Shown here in pieces: positions 42,830-55,177 of a stretch of DNA of 64,000 nucleotides. Below the pieces are notes generated by a model. The model did no database searches, had not been told where the DNA came from, and saw only the letters and a list, made by a program, of their open reading frames with translations. Numbering within the stretch: position 1 is the first letter of the stretch; each line of letters begins with the position of its first letter. The stretch is from Telmatactis stephensoni (taxonomy: Eukaryota > Cnidaria > Anthozoa > Actiniaria > Isophelliidae), in assembly GCA_029948255.1 (NCBI GenBank), contig JALIZF010001621.1, positions 85,001-149,000 on the forward strand. The letters are read 5' to 3'. The position numbers and the translations under genes are program-made.

Positions 42830-44421
42830 AAACAAGTGCTCCGAAAGTGCTCGCTATCATCTTTGTCACATGGTCTTGGTAAAGGATCCCCATCATAAGC
42901 AAAAGGCGTGAATCCCTGTTTAAGAAGGTATTCCTTCAAAGCACTATCCAAGCGGTATGTCCCACGTTCATTAGACACCAGTTGTAAGTGCACTGTGCAA
43001 ATGACACTAGAATGGGAAAGTCACTTTGTAAGCACAATATCATCAGACAGCAAGTAATTGTCATATTGTCATCTGCCTGCAAGGTACAAAGAACAACAGA
43101 TCCGTAAAGCCTGTGCTTTTTTTCAGCTCAAAACTAAGGATTTCCTTTGCATCTTTGGTAGACTCCATCATTTCAATCCGTGCAATACGATATCTTTTTT
43201 TGCCACCCTGAACACTTTTAATAGCAACATCACAGTATTTTACGATGTCATACTGTGGATTGAGGGGTTCTTTGCCTGGAAGGTACTTGGATGCTATATG
43301 ATGCTTCTGTCAAGAACAAGATATATATTCGCAAGGTGAGAGGATCTTGATTGCTTGTTTGATATGAATGTAGTTCACCTTTCCATTGTTACATTTGCTT
43401 ATCATCCAGTTGTTGGTTCGTTTAACTTGAACTTCTGAATCACTCATCTTTTCTTCATCACTGCCATTCTTGTTGTTGTCAGATGGTGTGCTATCTTCAA
43501 AGTTGTCTTCAGATTTTATATCTAGATCTTCAAAGTCATCCTAAATCAAACGACTCTAAATTGGTAACTGTGATTTCTGAAAACTACTTGTCCAGTTTAT
43601 TGTAATGAGAAGGCAGGGTGCTGGATACAACTTCGTAACCATGTGGCTTTTTGTAAGTATAAGTCTTTTCCCATTTTTCATTCTTTTTCAGTAGCGCCAC
43701 ACATTCTCTAGACATGTATTTTTGGAATAAGTCCTGACCCTTTTCACTCCCTCTTGCTTTTTCTCTTCTTGAAATGCAGTAAAGGTTTTTGGGATAACAA
43801 TATTTCTTTAGGCTTGTTCTCTTTCTAAGGGAGAATGCAATATTTTTTCCTTTTGTTGGAAACCTTTACCTTTGCACCTGCAAGAGCTAATTTCTGTTTT
43901 GCATCAAGGAATGATGAACTGTACTTTAGAGTTGTTATCAAGCATATTGCCAAAGGTTGGCTGTGAATCTAAAGACTGGAGTTCTGGTGTCTTTCCCTGC
44001 ATCTCTGCAACAATCCTTTCTGTGCCTTTAGTTCCAGATAAGTAGGGAGATGACCATACAGCAACGATGTCTTTAAAGTGCATAAACATTGCTAGTTGAT
44101 GAATGGTTGCAGCAGCAAACAGAATCTCTGCTGTCGTATATGATCCATAGGTTATTAATTTCCCTCGCTTCGCTGGATCAGATTTTGCACCAGGGCTAGA
44201 ATTGAGCTTCAGCTTTTTCAGTTCCAGTACTTTCTGCCACAGACGAAGAATTTGTATTGCACAAGACACAGAGACTTGGACATCTTTTGGAGTTCCAAAA
44301 TTTGGACCACAAAAAGGTTGTATGAGGTGATAGACACAGCATATATAAAGGCTGGTCCCTTGAGATCAAGAAACATGGGCATGAAGAAGATCACGATTGG
44401 TGAAAAGTCGTTCACATGCAT
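42830..44421 (-). pseudogene. Long decayed ORF of unknown family
   Basis: About 500 residues can be read on the minus strand across several frameshifts. In order: HVNDFSPIVIFFMPMFLDLK; KLITYGSYTTAEILFAAATI and GTKGTERIVAEMQGKTPELQ; LFQKYMSRECVALLKKNEKW then TYTYKKPHGYEVV; an acidic linker (DDFEDLDIKSEDNFED); TNNWMISKCNNGKVNYIHIK; HIASKYLPGKEPLNPQYDIV and KKRYRIARIEMMESTKDAKE; and ERGTYRLDSALKEYLLKQGF. No intron is needed, so it is an intronless source or a retrocopy. It ends next to LINE copy B. I do not recognise the family; element origin is likely. Confidence 0.5.
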
Positions 44422-46037
44422 CTGAATTTTGACCTCAAATATAAATCAAAAATAAATCAGAAGCACCAAAACCACAACCCAAACCAAGTATTTGAGGTCT
44501 TTCAAATGTTGAATTGTGGCAAGCCTAATTGTCTTCCCTCTTTCTTCCCAGAAAGTTAGGTACCGAGTTGAGTATTTAAGAGCGACCGTCTATAAATAGC
44601 GACTAAGGTACCTTGAGGTCAAAAATGAAAACTTTTACCAAAAGATAGGTCCAGGTGAGTAGTCTTCGAAACAGAATGTTTTATTTCGGTTGCAGCCATA
44701 TTTTAGGAAAAATCTGGGGTTTTTGGATCCCGTGGCTATTTGGCGGCTTTTTTGATGTTTCCGACCCTATACCAAAATACACGTTCTTTTTCATTAAAAA
44801 TAGGAAACACATCCATTCATCGATATTGATCCTTAAAGCAGGCATACTAAGGAGTACCCTGGTCACTTTTTTTACTGTTTGATCTTCAAAATAGAAGAGT
44901 TTGTAGACTTTCCAATAACTTCGTTTTGAGCAAAGTTTTTTGGTGTCGCAGAAATTGACCGAAATTAGTAGCGAATATCTTCAATGTTACATCGAATTTT
45001 TCAAAAAGGAGACAATTTAATGTTAGAGCAATGATTCTTCTCTAAGAAGATGCAAAAACATTTTGGGGCAATTCAAACTAGAAAATCTTGTAAGTAGTTA
45101 TGTGACACAATGTCTGAGACAAAAATTCCCCTCATTTGCATATTATTAAATCAACAACACGATAAGATATTCCATTTAATATTTAGACGACATTGAACTA
45201 TTGTCAATGTCTGTCAAACAAGACTCAGAAATAAGTATCCAGTAATAAAGTATCAGAAACACTACTGAAATGGGTCCATGGGAGAAGGATTAATCGCATG
45301 AACCACTCCAAAGAAGCACTCAGCCGCAAATTTACCGTTTGCCGCTCAGTTGACCTCTGATTGTTTCGGAATGTCACACTCAGGTCTGTAGAACCGTAGA
45401 ACTAAACGAGCGAATCTTAAGTTTTCTAGCTTTTTATAAAGATAAGTGAAATGATAAACAAAAGACGAAAAGGCGCACCTCTATCAACTTGACCTAAATT
45501 CATATTTCTCAAAATCGTGCGGCGTAATTTTGTTCTACTTTTCCAAACGAACAGTTATTGAATGTGTCGACGATATGAGCTCAAAAAAAGCTTTTTCCGA
45601 GACCTAAAAGTAAGGTTTTCGGCCAAGTAAACTGAATGCTTGAAATTGTTTACTTTTTTGATGCGTAAAAGTTCAAGCGCGTTTTATTCAAAAACGCTTC
45701 CATAGAAATCGTTGAAGCTGAGTAAGAGTGCAGAACTTGATCCCGATTTTATGAACCTATAAATGCGGTTTTGTGCAAAACTCTAGTTTTTCCAAAAAAT
45801 CAGGTTTATGAAAATCGCCATGCCGCCACTATAAATTATTGAAAACTCCGATCAAAATGATTTAAACGTCAAAAGAAACTTTAATCTATCTCTAGACTTG
45901 TTGTGGAATTTGTTTGAAATTAGGTTTTTTGCCACGGCGCATTTTGCGATAAAACAGCGGAGGTGCGCCTCAAACAAAACCCAGTCAAGCCACCTTAAAT
46001 ACCTATGACATACAGTTCTGTAATGATTAAAAAATGA
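44422..46037. other. No gene seen
   Basis: No supported coding region. An 11-bp inverted pair, AGGCGCACCTC (45471-45481) and its complement (45960-45970), bounds 500 bp but is too short to call an element. Confidence 0.4.
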
Positions 46038-46690
46038 TTGTACAAGGAGGAAATTCCATTTAAAGTTGTGATTGAAATCGAAGCCACAGCAAAGAACAGA
46101 TTGATAATTGACAAATACAAAGAGCTTGTGTTGGCTAATTATAGACTGCCTGACCTAAATGGACATTTTGGTGACTGCATGAAAGATGTTTTAAAAGAGC
46201 TATATGTACAAGAAAAAAAATGAGTGATTCGGATGAAGAAAGTGCTGAAGTAGAAGATAAATAGACTGATGAAGCGCCATAAAGACAGCCAAATTGACCT
46301 TTGACTGGACTTACCATTCTGGAACTGACTTCAACAATCAAATCAATTTCACACGACCAGACCTGTCCAAAGATCCAAAGTGCTCTCCAAAAAATGTTCA
46401 ATGTTATTACAACAAGACCACATCGAAAAAATCTGTAATTGCCTTGGTCTCATCCTTGCTCCATGCAATCCCTCCCTTTTCGGTTCTTTTTCTTTTACCT
46501 TAAAAAAGAGCAAAACATAATATTTATTAGCTCACTATCAGAGACAACACTCAGTTATGGATTTAAAGCAACGAAAGCCACCATTATTCATGCTCCATCG
46601 GCACGTTTCCACCATGATCGCAGGTCTTGGGTGCTTTTGGAATATGGAGACCAGCTGATTCTGAACGTTGACAGGCCACCTATTTAGTTG
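46038..46690 (+). pseudogene. Decayed coding segment, unknown
   Basis: Protein-like blocks on the plus strand in shifting frames: RLIIDKYKELVLANYRLPDL then NGHFGDCMKDVLKELY; DWTYHSGTDFNNQINF; and KATKATIIHAPSARFHHDRR then SWVLLEYGDQLILNV. Stops separate the blocks. Protein family not recognised; context suggests a transposon gene. Confidence 0.35.
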
Positions 46691-49276
46691 AAAAATTCTA
46701 GGTAGATGGCTAGAAATGAGTGGGTCATCTATCATTACAACCAATGATGTTTTCAAGAGAATTTCCATCACCATTTTACTGGCAAGAAATTGAAGAGAGT
46801 ATGTTTTAAAAAACACACCCATTCATACTCAAAATATTTTTAATTGGGTTTGTCAAACGATGATGAGACAACAATATTACATAATCTCGACTAGTTATCC
46901 CACAATGATACTATAGTATTAGCATAACTATAGTCTTTGTCTCACATGGATTGATTACTAATCATTGAAGGTAATAAATGTGGAATTGACATAGACTTGA
47001 ATTCATAGAAAGAAGATTAAAGACAGAAGTATATACCTGTTTCAAAAAACGTAGACGGTCTGAGATCTGAATCTGAATCTGAATCTGGATCTGAATCTGT
47101 GACCGAATAAGATTGTGAGAATGACTCTTATCTTTAAATATGCGTGTAACATCATCCATTCATACTCTTATCACTTTATAATGTAATTTATTCCAAGTCC
47201 CTACCAAGAATTTCCTTCCTTCTCGCTCAGATATAGATTTAAATTCAGATTTCAGACCATCTACATTATTCGTAACAGGTGTATATTCAGCTGCTAATTA
47301 TATGACTTTTTAATAAACTGCAGAAAATATGAATAAATTATACTAGACTGTAAGTATAGTAAGAGTGAATTAGGGTATTAGTATTTTTCTGTTATAAATT
47401 CAATTCCCTGTTTAATCTGCATGTACAGTTAACTATTTGTCCCACGTGTTCAAGTCTAGTGTTGAAAATCAAACCCTTTCTTCAGAAAAAGATCACAAAT
47501 GCATGCAATAAACTAACCAATAATTATTTAATGCTTCAAGGTTATATCATTAACTTAAATTTATACTGTGTATAAATTTGGCTTCAACTAACACTGTGCC
47601 TAACGTGTCTTAAAAAGTCATAATATTTGGGAACAAAAATCTACTTACGCAGAGGCACCAGACGTATTTTGGTTTCCACAAGACAAAAGAAGTTGATGGT
47701 GACCACTGGGCACTCCTGATAATAACTTGCTTTTTAATTTTTTTATTACAGTGTGTTCTACTCAATAGCATGAACCAAATGGACTGAAGTTACATAAAAT
47801 TATTGAAGAAAGAATCATTCCATTTTCATTGCATTAATTAATCATTTACAAAATTGAATTGCTGTGACATCACACCAAAACAATCTATTGTTAAATGAAT
47901 CATGATTGTGAGAGGGGACTACTCAGTAAGAGTACCAAGAAAAACAATATAGAACATATATAAGTGACAACTGTCATCAGGCAAATTATCAAATTCTGCT
48001 GTTTTTGGAAATAGCATTTGTATCAGACAAATTTGTGCATTTTGTAAACAAATTGTGTGACATCATAGTGATATAATGTAATTACTTTGAGATTTATGTC
48101 ACTTAATTTTCCATGTTTGATATTGTGTTTGAACTGAATCAATTAAAAGTGAGATGTGACATGTATAAAATCTGGAATTTGCTATTTATTTTTCCTAATA
48201 TTCCTAATAGATTTTCAGAAGTGTAACCCTCATCTGGTTAATCTCTAATAAATGTGATGAAGTGAACTGTGAATACACCGAAAGGAACATTAAAGCTTTC
48301 AAATGAAGGAAGCGACAGCAAAACGTGCAACAGATTATCCAAATGTATGTGTGTGCAAAAGATTTGGAAAATGTGAGATACATAATATTTGAGATATACT
48401 CCCCCCATGTTTCACTTGAAGACCTAAACAGCTGAGAAATGCAGAAACTTATAGGAAGGTTAACCTCTTCACTATTTGACCAGAAAAAACTGTAGTATTC
48501 AGTAACTTACAACATAGCAGAAAAAGGATGGTAATATGTATTATCTCTATATTTAATTTCTAATTTTTTACAACTACCAATGCATGTACACTTGAATTTC
48601 CCATTACACCAAAAGAAATTTGATGGATACTATAAGAACCAAAATTTCTGTGATCCAAGTACCTTGTGGCTTGATTGCAATTTGCAGATATTTGCAATCT
48701 TGAAATTTGCTCATAATGTAAAAATAAAATTTTTAATCTTGCAAGCAGTTTGCACAGATGTTGGCAAGTACTCATATTTCATACAAAGGAATAATTAGCC
48801 AACAGGTCTTAGACTTTGAATGAATAGAGTTGTCACTACTATGTAAACTTTTAATTACAACGATAAGCTTTCATACAATGGCCTTTTAGATAAGGTCTTA
48901 GACTAATATGATACCGTCTCCAATTCAATAGTTTTGTGTTCATTATACTATTACACCTATTTTATCTTGTGACTTATTTATTTGGATAGTCTTAATTTTA
49001 ATAAATTTCATATCTAAGCTTTACAAACGTTTTTGTGAACTTATAATATTTTTTACTCTAGTAGCTGATATTAACCTGTGAAGCAAAGAGCACTAATCAG
49101 AGTGCAATAGTCTGACAAAATTAACAACAACAACATCAAAATACAGAAGTAACAGACTGTTAATGGGCATAAGAACTTGTCATCCCTGAGAACCTGTCGT
49201 AGCAAGCTTGAAGCGGGAATATTGTAGTGATCAATTAATATCACCAATGCAGAACCAAATGTGATGGTTTTCATGC
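46691..49276. other. No gene; one microsatellite
   Basis: A GAATCT/GGATCT hexanucleotide run at about 47062-47098; otherwise AT-rich without supported features. Confidence 0.45.
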
Positions 49277-49936
49277 TGGGCTGGTACAGTACTGAAATCG
49301 GCAGTTTAAGGTGATTTTATAACTGTACAATAAGTCCGATCAACTTCAAATTTACATGTGAAGAGTAGTCTTGCCAAAAGAAAAATTTTGTTCTTTTTAG
49401 TTTTACAGATGGTACGATTTTTGGCGGGAAATGACGTCATCAGTTTAGCGGGAAATTAAAAAATGAGGGATATGCAATATTTTAATAAGCGCACTTTAAA
49501 AGAACTCGTCGAGATATGTTCAAAACCGAAAAGACAATTGACAAAGCTATTTGTTTTCTAAAGATATATTTTTTTGAAAGTTGCTTTACTTAGGTCCACT
49601 AGGAAAAAGAACCAAACTTTGAAAAATCATATCTTCTATGGTTACATACGACTTTGTTTGTTATCTCTTCGGTTTTGAACATATCTTGACGAGTTCTTCT
49701 TTCAAATGCGCTTGTTAAAATATTGCATCTCTCTCATTTATAATTTCCCGCTAATTTGATGACGTCATTTTCCCGCCAAAAATTGTAACATTGGTAAAAC
49801 TTAAAAGAAGAAAAATATCCTTTTCTTGAGTACTCTTCACATGTGAAATTTGAGGTTGATTGGACTTAATTTACTGCAAAAAGTTATTCAAAATCACGCT
49901 TAAAAGCGCCGATTTCAGTACACTGCCAGCCCAGCG
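49277..49936. mobile_element. Fold-back element (660 bp)
   Basis: Complementary arms of roughly 290 bp each around a short loop near 49570-49640. Ends are CTGGGCTGGTACAGTACTGA and, at the right, the complement of CTGGGCTGGCAGTGTACTGA. Both arms carry a GGCGGGAAA-type E2F-like site beside TGACGTCA. No ORF. Confidence 0.88.
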
Positions 49937-50161
49937 TGTTTTGGTGTTTTATAATTGAACAATAAACTACAATACAATACAATGATATAATCTAAACACA
50001 AGTCACTTAACATTTACATTCCGACCATAGTTTTGAAGATATAATAGTTTTAGTAATCATGGGCTTAAATGCAAGGTAAAAATGTAAGGAAAGTGCATTA
50101 CAAATATAATTATATAATTCTCCTAAAATACCATATAGCTAACTACAAAATTACTTTTGAA
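49937..50161. other. No gene seen
   Basis: AT-rich flank between the two elements; includes (ACAAT)n near 49972. Confidence 0.4.
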
Positions 50162-50956
50162 TTTTTCTACCTATCCAAATTAAGGATTAATTTGGACAGT
50201 TTTCATTTATTAGCAATCCAAATTAATAAGTAATTTGGATAGTTCGTGTTTGACCAATGAGAATGCAAGAAAAACAATAGAAGAAAGAATTCAACCAATA
50301 GCGCGGTGTGTAGCATTCATTCACATCTGATTTTGTGGAGAAAAGATGGCGGAATGTTTTGGACTGCAAATTTGCTTTTTGCACCTATTAACTTAAAGTT
50401 TTCTGGTTTAAAGTGTTAGCGAATGAGGTGAGGAAAGTATTTATTATATTTTTGTGTAGTTTTTCTGAAAAAAAAATGACCCATTTTGAGAGAGTTTTTT
50501 AAGTCAGTTGAAATTCAGTTGGCTTTGGCGAGTATCGTCCTCGCTGCTTGCATGAAAACACTTTCTGAATGAAATTGGTAAATGAAAATGTGCAGAAAAG
50601 TTAATTATCCAATAAAATGTATTTCATGGACCTTACAGTGTATATTTTTATTTTCAATAAGATGTTTTTTTGCATTCAAAAACTCATCATGAATAATGTA
50701 CTTCATTGTGTACAAGTTGTCTTGCTTGGTTTGCAAAGAAGCTAGCTAGATGAATCGTACCGAAAATGTTGGCCAGTTAAGCTTATATAATTAATAATTA
50801 ATAGGACTCCACGCCTGTCCAATTTGAAAATAATTGAACTCAAAAAATTCCTCTGACTGCCAAATTGGACTCGGCCTACGGCCTTATCCAATTTTGGCAG
50901 TCCTCGGAATTTTTTTCGTCCAATTATTTTCAAATTGGACAGCGTGGAGTCCTATT
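50162..50956. mobile_element. Hairpin-ended element B (about 0.8 kb)
   Basis: Left end (50171-50242): two tandem small hairpins built from four copies of CCAAATTA (CCAAATTAA-gga-TTAATTTGG, then ATCCAAATTA-ataag-TAATTTGGAT). They are followed by two CCAAT boxes (ACCAATGAG and ACCAATAGC) and an AAGATGGCGGAATG start-like site at 50343. Right end: long hairpin B. The interior after the ATG has no long ORF, so it is probably a deletion derivative. Layout parallels element C. Confidence 0.6.
50805..50956. repeat. Long hairpin B (152 bp)
   Basis: Near-perfect hairpin with outer arms GGACTCCACGC and GCGTGGAGTCC, mid arms GTCCAATTTGAAAATAATTG and its complement, and centre GGCCTACGGCC at 50873-50883. 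Confidence 0.88.
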
Positions 50957-51714
50957 ACATATACGTATTAAACTTATGGTACTGATATATATGATTATAT
51001 AAACATACAAAACATTGAACTAAGGCAAAACTAATGTAAGATAAGTGGTTAAGTAAATACTCAAAGAAGGGAAACTCAAAGGCATATAAGTACTTCAAAT
51101 ATCATAAAAAGGTATAAAGTCTTGACTATGACGATATTTCATAAAATCAAATGAACAAGGCAATAATATAAGCAACAGATATACATGAACGACCTATGGT
51201 ACCCAACTGGCATGTAACCACATGGTGAGTACAAAACTAGACTTGTACAAAAACAAAAGTAAATGACCAATGCATACAAAAGAATACAAAAGGAGTACTT
51301 ACATATTGGTGCCCGCTTGCTCTAAACTGCCAAGGGTAACTCCGAGACAGATGATAGCAATGCTTTAACAAACTTACTTCTAACTCATACGACTTTCACT
51401 AAAAACTAATCAGTTTTAACTCACATTTGCACATTGAAAGGACGCTACTAAGATTACAAAGTACATAGAAACAACGCATCAAAGGACTACAACTAATCAA
51501 ACACTGAGCCAATTACAAAGCAAATCAAATAAGATTGATAAGATATTCAACTAAGATTGCCTAACGCTAATTGGGGCTAGATATGATAACCTTTACAATT
51601 ATAGTGAAATAGTGCTTACTAGTAAAGTAAACTTCATGAACCTTCATGAACCTTCATGAAACCTCTGTACGTGGGAACTCAATTGTTATTTGAAAAATTA
51701 ATTTCTATAAAGTG
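50957..51714. other. No gene seen
   Basis: AT-rich; tandem CCTTCATGAA units near 51630-51660. Confidence 0.45.
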
Positions 51715-52190
51715 TGTCAAAACCAGCTCATTTGGAGATAGAAGAGGTGGTAAAAAATGGCACAAGTTTTATCTTTTACATGTGCAAGGCTTATAGGAAG
51801 AGTTCCATCAAGAATGTGGTAGTTCTACTGATTACAAGTTCTACACGCATTCTAACTGCTGCTTTTTTTGCTATTTCTTTAACTTCTGCTGCAGTTAATT
51901 ATCTTTCTACTTTGAATGGTGGCAGGTTTCAAGTGACTGCTGGAATGTCTGCTATATCAAAGCCTCTATCAGCCATAACATTGTCACCTTGGTTAAGCAG
52001 GTCTAATAGCCCAGAATCTCTTGTGATAGACTTGACAGAGGCTCTACTTCCCCACAGTTTTGAAACAAATGTAACCTGTCCAATAGGGGAGATGTTTGTA
52101 GTTGGACCAGGTCTCTGATTGGGCTTTCATTGATGAAGGTACTTCAATACATATTTCGGTACAGTCAATGATTACACATGTAATCATTGT
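51715..52190 (-). pseudogene. ISL2EU/DDE_Tnp_4-type transposase fragment
   Basis: Minus-strand remnant of a DDE transposase core. First acidic box: VIIDCTEICIEVPSSMKAQS then TWSNYKH. After a frameshift: GQVTFVSKLWGSRASVKSIT and the second acidic box DNVMADRGFDI. Further on, in another frame: ERQLTAAEV-like residues and VRMRVE, where the catalytic E would be; the last block is ISLAHVKDKTCAIFYHLFYL. The pattern 'FiSk.wGgraSd..it ... G.vvlADRGFdI ... vRihvE' is typical of DDE_Tnp_4 transposases of the ISL2EU/IS4EU type. At least three lesions. Confidence 0.68.
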
Positions 52191-52440
52191 GTGTAATGTG
52201 TTTTGTCATGCCAAGCCATAAAACGTCACATGAAACTTTCAAAGGGAAGTGGCTTTTTCAAACAATCGAAATAAAAAAGTTCAGTTGCTTCAAAACGTCC
52301 TAAAATTATTGAAAATTGAAGCGTTTTTAAAAGTTCTGATGTATTTCAGTGATTAATTGCCATTTGGTTGGAGAAAAGAAACAACACTTTGGATCGAGCA
52401 GCCATTGGAAATTGATTTGGGAACTTAGTTGAAAGCCACA

Positions 52441-53125
52441 TTAGACTGCGAAGCTTGCACTGAAGTCGCTGTTGAAATTGTAGAAGAAACGACTTGAGCT
52501 GAATCTTTGACGACAACTCTTCTGTCTGAAGCCGCTAAAGCATAAAAAATCACATCTTAAGTTGTTCAGCAGATGGTCTTTTGTTGCCCTGAGATGTTTA
52601 TGATGGGGCGAGCTGGGATTTCTGCATCTGACCACATGATGTTGGCTGTTGCTCTAACACTGTGGTTTGTGTACTTCTTGGACAAACCAGCTCCAATAGA
52701 GATGGACTTCATCATTTCAGTTAACTTGTTAACTCCAAGGAGCTTATTTGCGTACCACACAGGGTCCTCTGGTCTGGATCTTGATGCTGGTCTTTTGAAA
52801 GAATGCTGGCTGTTTTGGGTTCAGTTTGGAAATGTACTTTTTAAGGCACCACAGTGTATCACCAACTTCACCAGTTGAGTACAATTTAGTTTCATTTTCA
52901 TAGCTTTGTTTGTCACCAAAACCGCCCTGTTGTTGTTTTTTGTCTGTTCTTCATGGGTCATGGTAGCGTATTCTTTGCCGTCTGCGCCTACTGCAAAGTT
53001 CAAATTTTCACAGCAGAGCTGCCTTTGGCCTTCATAACTATGACAAAACCAATACAAGCACACAATGGACCATATTCGCACAGAAGACCGTGAGGATTGT
53101 CATGGCTTAAAAAAAGGGCTTTTCT
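52441..53125 (-). pseudogene. Second tyrosine-recombinase (DUF3504-like) relic
   Basis: Minus-strand pieces related to the recombinase at 29.6 kb. Block at 52821-53081 reads NLNFAVGADGKEYATMTHEE then QTKNN. Block at 52566-52760 reads WYANKLLGVNKLTEMMKSIS, then TNHSVRATANIMWSDAEIP and ISGQQ. The HxxR pair survives (HSVR), but the GH box is GQQ, the first catalytic arginine region is degraded, and the tyrosine is not found. It is inactive. It represents a different subfamily from the intact copy. Confidence 0.68.
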
Positions 53126-53220
53126 TGATCTTAACGTCTGCTGGCTCTATCACCGGTTTGTGTTGTGTCATCTATTCTTTCATTCTCTTTTATTTACCTT
53201 CAGCTTGCACTCCAGGGGCA

Positions 53221-53357
53221 GGTTGCATAAACCTTAACATTGTGCTTAAGTGTGATCTTAACTTTAGGGTGTTGCATAAAATAACTTACGTTGTTTCACT
53301 AAAGTACTAATGCGTAAGATTTTCGTAAGAGACCACTTAAGTACTGATTATGCAACA
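53221..53357. repeat. MITE-like inverted repeat
   Basis: GTTGCATAA at the left and TTATGCAAC at the right, about 137 bp, with extra internal direct copies (GTTGCATAAA at about 53269 and 53369). Confidence 0.5.
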
Positions 53358-55068
53358 GAATTGACAGCTGTTGCATAAACGCTTTGCGAGTATTTAAGTG
53401 CAAAAAGGGCACTTAGATTTACGGGTGCCCGTGAGGTCCTGTAAGTCTAAGTGTGTTGTAGACTTTTATACTTCAAGCTAATGTAAATGATCAAAACAGA
53501 ATTAATTGAAGACTTACATTTTTCTTTTGAATTTAATTTGTTTTCTTTTTGTTTGTACTGTCACCCGATTGGCTACGGTTGAGCTAGAATCTCAAACGTC
53601 ATTAAAAGCTAATACAATGGGCAAACTGCATGTAATTCGAATTGATTGTACCAAATATTGTTGCTATCAAAAAGAGTGTAAAAAGAATTTCAAGTGTAAG
53701 TACTTTCAATCTCACGAAGAATCAGCAACTTTGCCGTTAATATAGCGGGATGTCTGTAATGCCAAGAGGGGATTGAGCTATACTAGTCATACTACCGGGA
53801 TGTCCGTAATAGTGGGGTACCTGTCTGCAAGAGTTCATCAGTGTATCAGGAAATATTGGGTAGACATCTTTTTTCAAAGTATTTGAATATCACTCCAAAA
53901 CGACAAAACAGTGATTATCAGGTTGTTTTCTAGCCATGCAGAATATACAATTTCATTCCGACACAAGATTACGGCTAAAAACTAATTGGCTATTAAAGCA
54001 AATAACTATAATTGAAAGTGTAAATTTTTTATCTATTAGGGACATAGCAAATAATAATACATTTTTTATAGATCGTTGCAAATTGAACCTATGAAAGATT
54101 AGTATAGTATGACGATATTGGCGACAATAGAACTGAGATCGATATCAGTCTTGAAATAATCAACGTGCTCATACCAATTTTGAATTTAAAATGTTCTAAA
54201 ATGCATTTCAAATTGTTTCATATCAATCACTTATATTTCCTCTAGTCAAATTTTTCCATGAAAAGGCATGGAATCACCTTACTTCTTGTATCCAAAGCTA
54301 ATTCCGTTGATTTCTAAGCATGTTTATGCCTAAAGGGGTACTCTAATCTAATTGCAATTTAGCAATTCACCCTATTGTATTCAAGTTCAATTCAAGTTCT
54401 ATAATTTACAATAATTATTCTTAATTATTGTAATCAAATGTGATTTGTTATACTGTATATATTGAATATCTTATTTTATATTCTCAGAAGTCTGAACTTA
54501 TATTGGATTTTTATATTTTATAGATGTTTATTATTTCTTTTGTATTTATATATTTATTTTGAGGGCCACTAGTTTATTAGTTTGTAACTATTATGTGTTA
54601 CCCTCATTAGATAAAGACATTATTACCCTATCCCAAAACATTCCGATCATGCCTAAGTACCTGAAGACAGGGCCCATTATCAAAATAAGGTACTGCCTAA
54701 TAGCGAAGCTCCCATTTAAACTCCCGTATTTGTTTTCCTTCTTCAGTTTCCTCTCTTCCTTGGTCATCGTAAGAGCAGTCACTGTCTTCCTTCTGTACCG
54801 CCTCTTCGTCATTAATTGTTACACCATGACAAAAGTAATTATGTATACCAAAAAGTAAATTACAGCATACATATATGTATACCAAAAGTAATTACAGCAT
54901 ACCAAAATTATTTCACAGCACTTGCGAGGCTTCATTCTGAGTTTAATATTTCACACAAAAATAACTTTAAAGAATTTTAACAGAATGACTGTCCATATAT
55001 AAAGCTATCCCATGACCTTTTAAGCAGTCCTAATTTTAGGGTAACTTGGTCAGTCCATCTATTCTACT
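53358..55068. other. No gene seen
   Basis: A pair of CGGGATGTC(T/C)GTAAT direct repeats at about 53747 and 53797. No coding region supported. Confidence 0.45.
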
Positions 55069-55177
55069 GGTGCCTGTTGTTCAAAGGACGATTAGGGTTA
55101 ACCCAGGACTAATTCTAAAGAAAACCATTCATTTTAATCCAGGATTAACACTAATTGCCCTTCTAACAACTGGGCCC
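55069..55177. repeat. MITE (109 bp)
   Basis: Imperfect terminal inverted repeats of about 36 bp: right end complement reads GGGCCCAGTTGTTAGAAGGG, left end GGTGCCTGTTGTTCAAAGG; inner part TTAACCC/GGATTAA. Centre non-coding. Confidence 0.7.

Noticed and set aside
45471..45970. Possible 500-bp element with 11-bp inverted ends
   Set aside because: The stem is short, there is no further pairing inside, and no target duplication was seen.
47040..47110. CRISPR-like repeat array
   Set aside because: A simple GAATCT hexanucleotide microsatellite without spacers; the genome is eukaryotic.
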